This document shows positions 14,324-23,812 of a DNA stretch of 53,355 nt, one piece after another. The position numbers and the translations under genes were made by a program. Source of the DNA: Bacteroidota bacterium (GTDB taxonomy: Bacteria > Bacteroidota > JABWAT01); the NCBI GenBank assembly GCA_020161835.1, contig JAIUNL010000023.1, positions 1-53,355 on the forward strand, written 5' to 3'. Position 1 is the stretch's first letter. The number at the start of each line of letters is the position of its first letter. The notes beneath the pieces were generated by a model. The model saw only the letters and a list, made by a program, of their open reading frames with translations. It did not search any database and was not told the DNA's origin.

Positions 14324-15136
14324 ATGAACATTACAACTTTTAAAAGAAAATGGGTCAGAAATTCACTGATCAGCTTGTTGCTGACTGCAGCTGGTTGTGC
14401 CTCTTCAGCGAATATTTACTCGGTTGATGATGACAAGCAACTCGGACTCAGAATCAGTAAACAAATTGCCGATGACCCAGCAACCTACCCGGTTTTATCT
14501 GAATCCCAATATCCGGAAGCCTATCAGCACATCAGAAGAATTACCAACACCATTCTGAGTTCGGGGCAGGTAAAGTTAAAGGATAAATTTGAATGGAAAG
14601 TTCAGATTATCAAGGATGACAAAACTCTGAATGCGTTTTGTACACCCGGCGGATATATTTACGTGTACACCGGAATTATTAAATATCTGGAATCAGAAGA
14701 TCAGCTTGCCGGTGTGATGGGACATGAAATCGGTCATGCTGATGGCCGGCATTCTACCAAGCAAATGACCAAAGCTCAGGGTGCCAATATTCTGATTACC
14801 TTGGCTTCCATTTTTATCGGGCAGGATATTTCTGGCATTGCCAATCCTCTGGCGAGTTTAACGCTGATGAAATATGGGCGGGATGATGAAACCGAGGCAG
14901 ATGCATCATCAGTAAAATATTTGTACCCAACTGAATATGATGCCCGTGGGGCTGCAAGGTTCTTCGAAAAGATGATTAAATCGGGTCAGGCTGGTGGCGG
15001 ACCTGTTTTCCTTTCGACTCACCCTGATCCGGGAAACCGGGTTCAGGCTATAACTTCCGCCTGGCAAAAAAGTGGTGGAAAAGTGGGCGAAACCTTCGTT
15101 GAACGGTATGCTCAGGTGAAAAAGAGTATTCCCTGA
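14324..15136 (+). CDS. M48-family metallopeptidase lipoprotein
   Basis: A 270-aa zinc peptidase of the M48B/C (BepA/LoiP-like) type, anchored as a lipoprotein through the lipobox LTAAGC (Cys25). The zinc motif HEIGH (His134, Glu135, His138) continues as ADGRHS, and the third ligand lies in DDETEADASSVKYL. Such enzymes act in periplasmic quality control of outer-membrane proteins. Length and domain layout are complete, without a TPR extension. Confidence 0.9.
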   Translation: MNITTFKRKWVRNSLISLLLTAAGCASSANIYSVDDDKQLGLRISKQIADDPATYPVLSESQYPEAYQHIRRITNTILSSGQVKLKDKFEWKVQIIKDDKTLNAFCTPGGYIYVYTGIIKYLESEDQLAGVMGHEIGHADGRHSTKQMTKAQGANILITLASIFIGQDISGIANPLASLTLMKYGRDDETEADASSVKYLYPTEYDARGAARFFEKMIKSGQAGGGPVFLSTHPDPGNRVQAITSAWQKSGGKVGETFVERYAQVKKSIP

Positions 15137-15189
15137 GAAGTTAATACTTACCGCCGAGACGCCGGGAGCGCCGAGAAATTCAAATTAGG

Positions 15190-15232
15190 TTACCATGCAC
15201 TTCTGTCATGCAATAACAGAAGTGCATGGTAA
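15190..15232. terminator. Long perfect hairpin between convergent genes
   Basis: Arms of 17 nt (TTACCATGCACTTCTGT and its exact complement) around a 9-nt loop, placed between the converging M48 and hom genes. It could stop transcription from both sides, though no clean U-tract follows. A short GCCGAGACGCC-type repeat (about 15150-15176) lies just before it. Confidence 0.55.
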
Positions 15233-15239
15233 TATATTT

Positions 15240-16460
15240 CTACATCACTGCATGAAAAGCCTGAAGTGATGGTTGAATCTTCTCAATAAAAACTGATTTT
15301 GGTAAACTGACCGCAAGATCGACAAATGGCTGAAGTTCGGTCAGGGCAACCAGAGGTACGTTTTTTACCACAATCCGGTCTGAACCAATCAGGCGTGAAA
15401 TCAATCCCTGAGTGCCAACAGCCTGAATTAATTTTTTCGATTGTCCTTTTTTTGCACGAAGATAAACCTGATCCAGATTCCGGTTATGATTAACCACGAT
15501 CTGATTATTTTCTTTCACTTCCGGAAGCTGATGTTCAACCCCAAGCAAATCTGCGATGACCGAGCAAGCTGTCGGATTCCCACCAGCACCTTTCCCGACC
15601 AAAACCTGATTTCCGGAATACCGTGTATTCAACCGGATAGCATTATATTCATTGTTGACATCATAAAACGGGTGATCTTCGGTGACCAGTTCAGGTAAAA
15701 CCCAGGCGGAAAGATGACCATCCTGTTTTTCAAGATTGGCAAAATACTTCAGCTTTCCGTAGCCGGTTAGAAATTTATCCCCGTCAGCAAGTTCCATGAG
15801 TGAAAAGGCAGGAATTTGTCCGGGCAGAACGTTTACCCCGAACGCATGCCAGCCAATGACAGCAAGTTTTTGCTGAATATCCCAGCCTTTCAGATCATAA
15901 CTGGGGTCAGCTTCCAGAAAACCAAGATCCCGTGCTTCTTTTAAAATCGTTTCAACGGATGTTTTCGGCGATTGATGAAGCCGGGTAAGAATGAAATTGG
16001 TTGATCCGTTAATGATGCCGGTAATGGAGTGGATCTGATGATGTCTGAGGTTGCAGTTCAGGGTGGATAAAATCGGAATTGATCCGCCAACGCTGGCTTC
16101 GTACAACAACTGAACGCCATTTTCACCGGCCAGCTTTCTGAGTTCTTCGCCATGATAGGCAATCAGAAACTTGTTGGCTGTGATCACATGTTTTTTCTGA
16201 CGGAGCGATTCCCTGATGAACTCATGGGCAGGTTGGATGCCGCCAATCAGTTCAATAATCACATCAATATCAGGGTCGTAGGCCAGTTCAAAAATGTTGG
16301 TGGTGAATGGAATTCCTGATTCAGTGTGAAGCTCAGGATGTTTGATGGCGACTTTAACGATTTCAAATTGGGTTGAATGATCTGCGGAAATCTGCTGATA
16401 AACATGCTTTCCGACAACGCCGAAACCGGCAAGTCCTATTTTTATTTTGGATGCTGACAT
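15240..16460 (-). CDS. hom: Homoserine dehydrogenase
   Basis: A 406-aa NAD(P)-dependent enzyme converting aspartate semialdehyde to homoserine. The Rossmann motif GLAGFGVVGKHV begins at about residue 9; the catalytic region NGSTNFILTRL, EADPSYDLKGWDIQQKLAV and the substrate loop GKGAGGNPTACSVIADL are all present. No separate kinase domain is fused, and the C-terminal 60 residues do not clearly form an ACT domain. Third gene of the metY-metX-hom operon (35 nt after metX), so it supplies substrate to MetX. Confidence 0.93.
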   Translation of the reverse strand: MSASKIKIGLAGFGVVGKHVYQQISADHSTQFEIVKVAIKHPELHTESGIPFTTNIFELAYDPDIDVIIELIGGIQPAHEFIRESLRQKKHVITANKFLIAYHGEELRKLAGENGVQLLYEASVGGSIPILSTLNCNLRHHQIHSITGIINGSTNFILTRLHQSPKTSVETILKEARDLGFLEADPSYDLKGWDIQQKLAVIGWHAFGVNVLPGQIPAFSLMELADGDKFLTGYGKLKYFANLEKQDGHLSAWVLPELVTEDHPFYDVNNEYNAIRLNTRYSGNQVLVGKGAGGNPTACSVIADLLGVEHQLPEVKENNQIVVNHNRNLDQVYLRAKKGQSKKLIQAVGTQGLISRLIGSDRIVVKNVPLVALTELQPFVDLAVSLPKSVFIEKIQPSLQAFHAVM

Positions 16461-16495
16461 AAGTAAACCAATAAAGTTTTGAGTTGACGGGGAGT

Positions 16496-17443
16496 TTAAT
16501 CCGCCAGAAACGAATGGATGACCGGATTCAGGATGTCATGATCAACCAGAAAGGCGTCATGTCCTTTGTCCGAATCAAATTCAAAGTAAGTAACGTGATC
16601 AAAAAGCTCAGCCTGAGCTTTCTGATCAGCAATCGGGTAAAGCAGATCCTGAAGATTTCCAACAATTAAAGCCCGGGTTGTACTCACCTTTTGTGAAACA
16701 TGGTGAGTATCCATCGCCCTGACCAGCAATTCGTAAGACCAGTTGTTGAACCGGTTCAAAAATTTGGTGCCCTGATAGTAGAGATAATGCTGAACGGAAC
16801 GGCCTTCTTCATCCTTCGATCCGAAATCAAAAGGAGTCCGGTAGCTGAGCATGGCAATTTGCCGGGCAAGTGAAAGTCCGACCAGCGGGTTGATTGCATT
16901 TTCCATAGCTGTCAGACCCAGATGTCCCCAGGCTTTGGCCCAGGCTGATTGTTTTGCACCACAGGAAAGCAGAACGGTTTTCTCAATGGGAATCCGCTGA
17001 TCTGCGACAATCTGGTGAGCCACCATACCGCCAAGACTTCCGCCAACAACAGCTTTCAGGGAAGCAATACCCAGTGTCAGGCACAATTCTTCCAGAATCC
17101 GGGCCATATCTGCAATCGTGAGTCTGATTTCAGATTTGACATCAGGAACCCAGGATCCGTAACTGCTTCCCGGTAAATTAGGAGAAATGATGGCCACTTT
17201 TTCTGGATCAAGGGCAAGTCCGGCACCGATGAAGGGTTCCCACCAGCCCGGTGTTGAATCTTCAGGAGTTGATCTGGCATGAGACGAGCCGGTCAGGGCA
17301 TGAATAAGCAGAACCACCGGTTTTTTTCCCGATGGATCCCAACCCCACGTTTCATAAACGATAGGGATTCCTGATACCGTCTCCCCGCAATCGAGCGTGA
17401 CAGACGGTATCAAAGTTATACACTGACCAGGTTGTCCGCTCAT
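16496..17443 (-). CDS. metX: Homoserine O-acetyltransferase
   Basis: A 315-aa alpha/beta-hydrolase-fold enzyme that activates homoserine with acetyl-CoA. The oxyanion/HALTG motif (IHALTGSSHA), the nucleophile elbow GGSLGGM (Ser136), Asp266 (NLQDLLYP) and His295 (KGHDAF) give a complete triad. It is shorter than the usual 340-380 aa; the deletion is mainly near PNLPGSSYGS, where longer homologues have an additional GPTS/FP loop. The 4-nt overlap with metY implies coupled translation. Acetyl rather than succinyl specificity is assumed from the family and the MetY neighbour. Confidence 0.88.
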   Translation of the reverse strand: MSGQPGQCITLIPSVTLDCGETVSGIPIVYETWGWDPSGKKPVVLLIHALTGSSHARSTPEDSTPGWWEPFIGAGLALDPEKVAIISPNLPGSSYGSWVPDVKSEIRLTIADMARILEELCLTLGIASLKAVVGGSLGGMVAHQIVADQRIPIEKTVLLSCGAKQSAWAKAWGHLGLTAMENAINPLVGLSLARQIAMLSYRTPFDFGSKDEEGRSVQHYLYYQGTKFLNRFNNWSYELLVRAMDTHHVSQKVSTTRALIVGNLQDLLYPIADQKAQAELFDHVTYFEFDSDKGHDAFLVDHDILNPVIHSFLAD

Positions 17444-18759
17444 ACCGCTAGAACTGTCTTTCCTTTTGTGGCTTTTTCAATTGCCTGCTGAAAATCTTCT
17501 TTGATATCTTCGATGTGTTCAATTCCAACAGAAACCCTGATGAGTTCAGGTGAAACACCCGAAGCAATCTGTTCAGTTTCACTGAGCTGCTGATGGGTAG
17601 TTGCGGTCGGATGAATAACCAGAGTTTTTGCATCACCGACATTGGCAAGATGAGAAGCCAGTTTGACGTTTGAAATAAATCCTTTTGCAGCAGAAAATCC
17701 GGCTTTAAGTCCGAAGGTCAAAACCCCGCCTGAGCCATTTTTGAGATATTTCTTTGCAAGTTTATGATCAGGATGGCTTTCGAGTCCGGGATAGGTAACC
17801 CACGCAACTGCCGGATGGGCTTCGAGCCATTTTGCAAGTTCAAGTGCATTTGATGCATGACGTTCTGCACGTAGCGAAAGGGTTTCAAGCCCTTGAGTCA
17901 ACAGGAAGGAATTGAATGGTGACAGAGCCGGTCCGATATCACGAAGTCCTTCAACACGAGCCCTGATGATGTAGGCAATATTTCCGAACGGACCTTTTGG
18001 CCCGAATACTTCCTGAAAATTAAGTCCGTGATAAGCCGGGGACGGATCAGTAAATAATGGGAATTTACCGGAACCGTAATCAAATTTTCCGGAATCTACA
18101 ATTAATCCGCCAACTGAAGTCCCGTGTCCGCCGATCCATTTGGTGGCAGAGTGAACCACAACATCAGCACCAAAATCAATCGGTTTTACAAAATACCCGC
18201 CGGCTCCGAAGGTATTATCCACAATAAGCGGAATTCCTTTTGAATGTGCAATATTCGAAAGGGTTTCAAAATCAGCAACATCCAAACGTGGATTCCCAAT
18301 GGTTTCTACATACAGGGCTTTGGTTTTTTCATCAATGGCATCCAGAATTTCATCCGGATTTTTACTGTCAACCAGTTTTACATTTATTCCGAGACGTGGC
18401 AGGGTAACTTTGAAAAGATTGTAAGTTCCACCATAAAGGTTGCTGGCAGAAACGATGTTATCACCGGCCTGAGCCAGATTGATAATGGCAAGAAATTCTG
18501 CAGATTGTCCCGAAGCGGTTGCAAGGGCCGCAACACCGTTTTCAAGAGCAGCAATCCGTTTTTCAAGAACGTCTGTTGTCGGATTCATGATCCGGGTGTA
18601 AATATTGCCGAATTCTTTTAGTCCGAACAGATTTGCTGCATGTTCAGAATCATTGAAAACGTACGAAGTGGTTTGATAAATCGGAACGGCCCGTGCATTG
18701 GTTGCGGTATCGGGGGCTTGTCCGGCATGAAGTTGAAGAGTTTCGAAGCGATGTGACAT
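17440..18759 (-). CDS. metY: O-acetylhomoserine sulfhydrylase
   Basis: A 439-aa PLP enzyme of the Cys/Met metabolism family that makes homocysteine from O-acetylhomoserine and sulfide. The PLP lysine is Lys207 (VVHSATKWIGGHG), with phosphate-binding residues around SGQSAE and YTRIMNPT. Length is standard for MetY and longer than cystathionine synthases. It is the first gene of the operon and lies downstream of a SAM-I riboswitch, so the whole pathway is shut off when SAM is plentiful. A GGAG ribosome-binding site lies 8 nt before the ATG. Confidence 0.95.
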   Translation of the reverse strand: MSHRFETLQLHAGQAPDTATNARAVPIYQTTSYVFNDSEHAANLFGLKEFGNIYTRIMNPTTDVLEKRIAALENGVAALATASGQSAEFLAIINLAQAGDNIVSASNLYGGTYNLFKVTLPRLGINVKLVDSKNPDEILDAIDEKTKALYVETIGNPRLDVADFETLSNIAHSKGIPLIVDNTFGAGGYFVKPIDFGADVVVHSATKWIGGHGTSVGGLIVDSGKFDYGSGKFPLFTDPSPAYHGLNFQEVFGPKGPFGNIAYIIRARVEGLRDIGPALSPFNSFLLTQGLETLSLRAERHASNALELAKWLEAHPAVAWVTYPGLESHPDHKLAKKYLKNGSGGVLTFGLKAGFSAAKGFISNVKLASHLANVGDAKTLVIHPTATTHQQLSETEQIASGVSPELIRVSVGIEHIEDIKEDFQQAIEKATKGKTVLAV

Positions 18760-18874
18760 AGGTAATCTCCGTGATGGTTAACTGTTTGGTTGACAGTCTT
18801 TCTGCCCCTTCTCCTGATAAGAAGAAGAGACAGCATCAGAATTACCACAAGAGCAGTAAGAGGCTGGCTCTCTC

Positions 18875-18989
18875 CTTATCTGTCCTCCATAAAATCCTGG
18901 AGGTAGGAATTGGCACCTTCACCGGGGAAATGATCCTCGGTGGGTTGCCATGGCGTCGCAGGGCCTATCCCTCGGCCATTCTAGATAAG
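18875..18989 (-). ncRNA. SAM-I riboswitch aptamer
   Basis: On the minus strand the aptamer opens with CTTATCT and closes with AGATAAG (P1). In order it shows the conserved GAGGGA, GGCCC, GGCAACC and GGTGCCAATTCC blocks with a GGAGG-loop-type P4, matching the S-box consensus. It sits 115 nt before metY. The expression platform (18760-18874) contains a weak hairpin near CTTCT/AGAAG and no obvious U-tract terminator, which suggests translational control, but this is not certain. Confidence 0.93.
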
Positions 18990-19014
18990 AAAAGGTCGTT
19001 TGAAAGAACTAATG

Positions 19015-19047
19015 CAAAGATATGGCGAATAATATACGGTTGTCAAC
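19015..19047 (-). promoter_or_regulatory. Promoter of the met operon
   Basis: On the minus strand GTTG (19047-19044), a 21-nt spacer and TATCTTTG (19022-19015) match the Bacteroidota promoter form. The predicted start is about 20 nt before the riboswitch. Confidence 0.6.
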
Positions 19048-19052
19048 CGTAT
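19034..19052. promoter_or_regulatory. Perfect 19-bp palindrome over the met promoter
   Basis: ATACGGTTGTCAACCGTAT is perfectly palindromic around its central base (9-bp arms) and covers the -33 element of the met operon promoter. It has the size and position of a dimeric repressor site. The remaining 19053-19341 is AT-rich with no gene recognised. Confidence 0.6.
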
Positions 19053-19341
19053 TGCGTGATTATATTCTGTATGGGTTTGAAATTATTGAACTTGAACAGT
19101 TATATGTTTGGTGTTATTCGATATTATCGAAATATTAATCAGAAATTTATTCAGGCTTCCGTATTTAATTCATTAAACTCGTGAAAATGATAAATACTTC
19201 AACTTTCATAACAGGCATAAATCCAGCCTGTTTTTGAAAAAGTTTGACAGAGGGTAATTAATTTCTAATGATGTTTGTTTTTATTTCAATCAGCCTTTTT
19301 CTACATTAGAGTATCCAATCACTAACCAAAAGAAACATTCC

Positions 19342-20934
19342 ATGAAAAAACTCCTTGCCTTCCTTCCAATTTTAGCCCTGTTTGCCATTTCCTGTGAGAA
19401 AGATGATGATGGCGTATCATCTGCAACAGAAGAACTGAAACTTACCACAACTCCTATAACCGAGATTACTCAGAGTTCTGCCAGTACCGGAGGTACCATT
19501 ACCGGAGTTTCTGCTTCAGCAATTACCGAGCGTGGTGTTGTGTGGGGAACTTCTTCAGGTCCAACAATTTCCAGCAGCCGCACCAGTGATGGTGCCGGAA
19601 TAGGTACGTATAAAAGTACACTTGCTGGTTTACAGACAAATTCGGCCTTTTTCGTTCGTGCTTATGTGAAAAAGGGTTCTGAAGTTGTTTATGGAAATGA
19701 AATCGGCTTTTCGACAACTGTAAACTCAACTCCAGTTGTAAAAACTACAGCTGCAACCAAAATCAGTCACCGCAGTTTTACTACAGGCGGGTATCTGTTT
19801 TCTGGCGGCGGCTCAACTATTAAATCTTATGGTATTTGCTGGAATACAGCTCCAAATCCTGTTATTACTGATAATAGTTTGGTCGGAAGCAGTACAGAAT
19901 TTAAATACGAACTTTCTCTCACCGGCTTGCTCCCCAATACGGTCTATTATGTGCGTGCATGGGCAACCAACGAACTGGGTCTTGGTTATGGTGACGAAAT
20001 TGAAGTGAGAACGTTGACCCCCACTGCCCCGGCTCTGATTACCGTTAAAGCAACCGGAATAACTGACGTTTCAGTTTTTTCAGGTGCTGATATTACCTTT
20101 GATGGCGGTGAATTCCTGATTGAAAAAGGGGTTTGCTTCAGCAATAAGACACTTCCTGATGTAACCGGTGCAAAAGTATTTCTTACAGAAACTACAACAG
20201 GTAAATTTTCGGTTCAGCTTACCGGATTACTTTCTGACACGGTCTATTACCTTCGCCCTTACGCCAAGAATAGTGTTGGAATTACCTACGGCTTGCAGGA
20301 TACAATCAGAACCTTTCTTGCTGATGGTACCTTAGGAACAGTAAAAGATGGTTCTGGCAATACATATAAAACGATGGTCATTCATGGCAGAACCTGGATG
20401 ATGGAAAATCTTCGTACCATCCGGTATGCTGATAACACAACTATTGATAAAGTAACTGATTCTGAACAATGGGCAAACCGCGGAAGTGGTGCCTACACGA
20501 GCTATGATAATGTTACAACCGGGGTGACCACCTACGGTAATTTATATAACTGGTATGCTGTTAATTCAGGTAAATTAGCCCCTGAAGGATGGCATGTGGC
20601 TACAGATGCTGACTGGACTGATCTGACTACCTATCTGGGTGGTGAATCTGTTGCCGGTGGAATTTTGAAGGAAGCAGATACTCTGAACTGGAAGTCACCC
20701 AACGTTACTGCTGCTACCGTTAATGGATTCAATGCCCTTCCTGGCGGAAAACGACAGACAAACGGAACGTTCGTCGGTAAAAAAACTCAGGGTCTATATT
20801 GGACTTCCACCAAAAAGGATGACAATGAATCTGCTGCATGGGGTCGTCTGCTTGACAACAGCAAGGTGAGCGTGACCCGTGAAATTTACAACAAACACTG
20901 GGGCTTGTCTGTCCGGTTCGTAAAAAACCCATAA
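19342..20934 (+). CDS. FISUMP-domain lipoprotein with Fn3/Ig-like repeats
   Basis: A 530-aa surface lipoprotein. A signal peptide ends in the lipobox FAISC, followed by an acidic patch (EKDDDG). Residues of about 35-325 form three beta-sandwich repeats, each with a conserved ITERGVVWGTS / SYGICWNTAP / LIEKGVCFSN segment and a YYVRAWATN-type strand. The C-terminal 200 residues are a FISUMP (Fibrobacter succinogenes major paralogous) domain: TVKDGSGNTYKTMVI, WMMENLR, GNLYNWYAV, GWHVATDADW, LSVRFVKN. The family is common on Bacteroidota and Fibrobacter cell surfaces; the function is unknown. Confidence 0.88.
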   Translation: MKKLLAFLPILALFAISCEKDDDGVSSATEELKLTTTPITEITQSSASTGGTITGVSASAITERGVVWGTSSGPTISSSRTSDGAGIGTYKSTLAGLQTNSAFFVRAYVKKGSEVVYGNEIGFSTTVNSTPVVKTTAATKISHRSFTTGGYLFSGGGSTIKSYGICWNTAPNPVITDNSLVGSSTEFKYELSLTGLLPNTVYYVRAWATNELGLGYGDEIEVRTLTPTAPALITVKATGITDVSVFSGADITFDGGEFLIEKGVCFSNKTLPDVTGAKVFLTETTTGKFSVQLTGLLSDTVYYLRPYAKNSVGITYGLQDTIRTFLADGTLGTVKDGSGNTYKTMVIHGRTWMMENLRTIRYADNTTIDKVTDSEQWANRGSGAYTSYDNVTTGVTTYGNLYNWYAVNSGKLAPEGWHVATDADWTDLTTYLGGESVAGGILKEADTLNWKSPNVTAATVNGFNALPGGKRQTNGTFVGKKTQGLYWTSTKKDDNESAAWGRLLDNSKVSVTREIYNKHWGLSVRFVKNP

Positions 20935-20954
20935 TTTCCCATTTTTTTAATTTC

Positions 20955-20987
20955 AAAAAAAGCAGGGCAGTCAACCCTGCTTTTTTT
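20955..20987 (+). terminator. Rho-independent terminator
   Basis: AAAAAAAGCAGGG pairs with CCCTGCTTTTTTT around a 7-nt loop, immediately after the FISUMP lipoprotein gene. Confidence 0.85.
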
Positions 20988-21084
20988 GTTTTGTGGAAAT
21001 CACAATAACCTAAATTCAAGGCTAACCTTCACTTTCCTTTTAACTTGATTCTAATTCGATTCAAGTCGATTAATATTAGACTTT

Positions 21085-21116
21085 TTTGACTTTAATAGTT
21101 GGTAAAGGTAATTTTG
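21085..21116 (+). promoter_or_regulatory. Promoter of sdhCAB
   Basis: TTTG (21085-21088), a 20-nt spacer and TAATTTTG (21109-21116) form one of the clearest Bacteroidota promoter matches in the window. The leader to sdhC is about 115 nt. Upstream at 21045-21080 an imperfect TCTAAT/ATTAGA inverted repeat could be a regulator site. Confidence 0.7.
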
Positions 21117-21236
21117 CATTCTGTTTTTGACCCGGAAAAAAGAATTTTTTACCATTTCCGGGAACATTCTGATGATAAAATTCCATTTGAATCAGAAACA
21201 TTGAATTTCTACAAATCACTAATCGAGGTAAGTTAA

Positions 21237-21896
21237 ATGGGTTGGTTTATGAAAGCATTATCGACATCGATCGGTAAAAAATTGCTGGTCGGACTGACGG
21301 GAATGTTTCTTTGCATTTTCCTGGTTGTCCACCTGTATATAAATCTCCATCTTTTTAAAGCAGATGGCGGCGAAACCTTTACAGCAATGGCTGAGTTTAT
21401 GGCCAACACCTGGGCTGTTAAAGTAATGGAAATCGGACTTTTTCTGGGCATTCTGCTTCACATTATTTACGGAATTCTGGTTACGTTCCAGAACTGGTCA
21501 GCTAAACCTGTTGGTTACACAACAAGTCCTAAGCCGGTATCAAGTAAATTTGAATCCAGAAATATGATCTGGTTAGGTTTAATTGTTCTGGTTTTTCTTG
21601 TGATCCACCTTCAGGGAATTTACTACCAGGTGAAATTTGGAACTCCAAAACCTGACACTTACGAACTTACACTTTCAGTGATGAGAGATCCAACCTGGGC
21701 TGTGATTTATATTATCGCCATGTATGCCCTTGCCATCCATCTGAAACACGGTTTTCAATCTGCATTCCAGACTTTTGGTCTGAATACCCCCAAATACAAA
21801 GGTCTTGTTGATCTGGTTGCCTACGTCTTCTGGATTGGCATCCCACTGGCCTTCGCCTCAATTCCCGTTTACTTCGCATTTCTGGGAGGAAAATAA
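21237..21896 (+). CDS. sdhC: Succinate dehydrogenase cytochrome b558 subunit
   Basis: A 219-aa membrane anchor of complex II (type B), one polypeptide with five helices that carries two haems and the quinone site. Helices lie at about 14-38, 60-85, 100-125, 150-170 and 190-212; histidines in VVHLYINLH, GILLHIIYG, LVIHLQGIY and LAIHLKHGF are placed as haem ligands. A GAGGTAAG ribosome-binding site precedes the ATG. First gene of sdhCAB, 2 nt before sdhA. Confidence 0.93.
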   Translation: MGWFMKALSTSIGKKLLVGLTGMFLCIFLVVHLYINLHLFKADGGETFTAMAEFMANTWAVKVMEIGLFLGILLHIIYGILVTFQNWSAKPVGYTTSPKPVSSKFESRNMIWLGLIVLVFLVIHLQGIYYQVKFGTPKPDTYELTLSVMRDPTWAVIYIIAMYALAIHLKHGFQSAFQTFGLNTPKYKGLVDLVAYVFWIGIPLAFASIPVYFAFLGGK

Positions 21897-21898
21897 TT

Positions 21899-23812
21899 AT
21901 GGCTTTAGATTCCAAAATTCCTGCCGGTCCTATCGAAACCAAATGGACCGATCATAAATTCAAACTGAAACTTGTTAATCCTGCCAACAAAAGAAAATAT
22001 ACAATTATTGTTGTCGGAACCGGACTTGCCGGTGGTTCAGCTGCTGCATCGCTTGCTGAACTGGGTTATAACGTTCTTGCTTTTTCCTTTCATGAATCTC
22101 CACGCCGTGCACACTCCATTGCAGCTCAGGGTGGAATCAATGCCGCAAAAAATTATCAGAATGATGGTGACTCAGTTCACCGGTTATTTTACGATACGTT
22201 AAAAGGCGGAGATTACCGTGCCCGTGAAGCGAACGTTCACCGGCTTGCTGAAGTTTCCGGCAATATCATTGATCAATGTGTGGCACAGGGTGTTCCTTTT
22301 GCCCGTGAATACGGCGGATTGCTTGATAACCGTTCTTTCGGCGGTGCTCAGGTTTCACGTACATTTTATGCTAAAGGTCAGACCGGACAGCAATTACTTC
22401 TTGGTGCTTACTCAGCCATGAACAAACAAATTCATGAAGGTGGAATTAAGTTTTTCCCCCGCCACGAAATGCTTGATCTGGTAGTTATTGATGGGAAAGC
22501 GAAAGGAATTGTGACCCGTGAACTGAATACCGGTGAAGTAAAATCTTGGGCAGCTGATGCTGTTCTGATTGCAACCGGCGGTTACGGAAACGTCTTTTTC
22601 CTTTCTACCAATGCCATGTATTCAAATGCAACTGCAGCCTGGAGAGCTCACAAAAAAGGTGCTTTCTTCGCTAATCCCTGCTTTACCCAAATTCACCCGA
22701 CCTGTATCCCGGTTTCTTCTGAGCATCAGTCCAAATTAACTCTGATGTCTGAATCTCTCCGGAATGATGGCCGTGTCTGGGTTCCGAAAAAAGCCGGTGA
22801 TGACCGTCCTGCGAATCAGATTCCTGAAGCTGAACGGGATTATTATCTCGAAAGACTTTATCCATCCTTCGGAAATCTCGTCCCGCGTGACGTGGCTTCC
22901 CGCCGTGCAAAAGAAATGTGCGATAAAGGTCATGGTGTAGGGTCAACCAAACTTGCTGTTTATCTCGATTTCTCTGATGCAATCAAGCGTCTCGGAAAAC
23001 CCGTAGTTGAAGAACGTTACGGCAACCTGTTTGATATGTACAAGCAAATCACCGGGGAAAATCCGTATGAAATTCCGATGAGAATATATCCGGCTGTTCA
23101 CTATACCATGGGCGGACTCTGGGTTGATTACAATCTGCAGAGCAATGTTCCCGGCTTGTTCGTTCTCGGTGAAGCCAACTTCTCAGATCACGGTGCTAAC
23201 CGTTTGGGTGCTTCTGCACTGATGCAGGGTCTTGCAGATGGTTATTTTGTGATTCCTTACACCCTGGGTGATTATCTGGCAACAGTCGGAGCAAGTAAAT
23301 TGACTACCGACCACGAAGCATTCAAAAAATCTGAAGCTGAAGTGAAAGAAGTAACAAAGAAATTGCTTGCCATAAAAGGTAAAACCACTGTTGATGAGTT
23401 TCATAAAAAACTCGGTCATATCATGTGGGATTATGTCGGAATGGCCAGAAATGAAAAAGGCCTGAAACACGCAATCGCAGAAATCCAGAAAATCCGTGAA
23501 GAATTCTGGAAAGATGTCATGGTTCCGGGTTCTGAAACTGAATTCAACCAGGAATTGGAAAAAGCCCATCGTGTAGCTGATTTCATTGAATTGGGCGAAC
23601 TGATGGCTATCGATGCTCTTGAAAGAAATGAATCCTGCGGCGGTCACTTCCGTGAAGAATTTCAGACCGAAGACGGTGAAGCGCAACGTGATGATGAAAA
23701 ATATGCCTATGTGGCAGCGTGGGAATTTAAGGGAGTTGGGGCAAAACCTGAACTTCACAAAGAAAATCTCACTTTTGACTATGTGAAACCTTCTCAGCGG
23801 AGTTACAAATGA
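21899..23812 (+). CDS. sdhA: Succinate dehydrogenase/fumarate reductase flavoprotein
   Basis: A 637-aa catalytic subunit oxidising succinate to fumarate. The FAD dinucleotide motif VVGTGLAGGSAAASL lies near residue 38; the FAD-linking histidine is in RAHSIAAQGGINA; active-site regions are HPTCIP, HYTMGGLWVDYN and GANRLGASALMQGL. It is the longer Bacteroidota/type-B form with FxAREYGG and extended C-terminal helical domain. The stop overlaps the sdhB start by 4 nt. Confidence 0.96.
   Translation: MALDSKIPAGPIETKWTDHKFKLKLVNPANKRKYTIIVVGTGLAGGSAAASLAELGYNVLAFSFHESPRRAHSIAAQGGINAAKNYQNDGDSVHRLFYDTLKGGDYRAREANVHRLAEVSGNIIDQCVAQGVPFAREYGGLLDNRSFGGAQVSRTFYAKGQTGQQLLLGAYSAMNKQIHEGGIKFFPRHEMLDLVVIDGKAKGIVTRELNTGEVKSWAADAVLIATGGYGNVFFLSTNAMYSNATAAWRAHKKGAFFANPCFTQIHPTCIPVSSEHQSKLTLMSESLRNDGRVWVPKKAGDDRPANQIPEAERDYYLERLYPSFGNLVPRDVASRRAKEMCDKGHGVGSTKLAVYLDFSDAIKRLGKPVVEERYGNLFDMYKQITGENPYEIPMRIYPAVHYTMGGLWVDYNLQSNVPGLFVLGEANFSDHGANRLGASALMQGLADGYFVIPYTLGDYLATVGASKLTTDHEAFKKSEAEVKEVTKKLLAIKGKTTVDEFHKKLGHIMWDYVGMARNEKGLKHAIAEIQKIREEFWKDVMVPGSETEFNQELEKAHRVADFIELGELMAIDALERNESCGGHFREEFQTEDGEAQRDDEKYAYVAAWEFKGVGAKPELHKENLTFDYVKPSQRSYK

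Noticed and set aside
18760..18874. Classical Rho-independent terminator as riboswitch expression platform
   Set aside because: No hairpin followed by a U-tract was visible; translational control is left as the more likely option.
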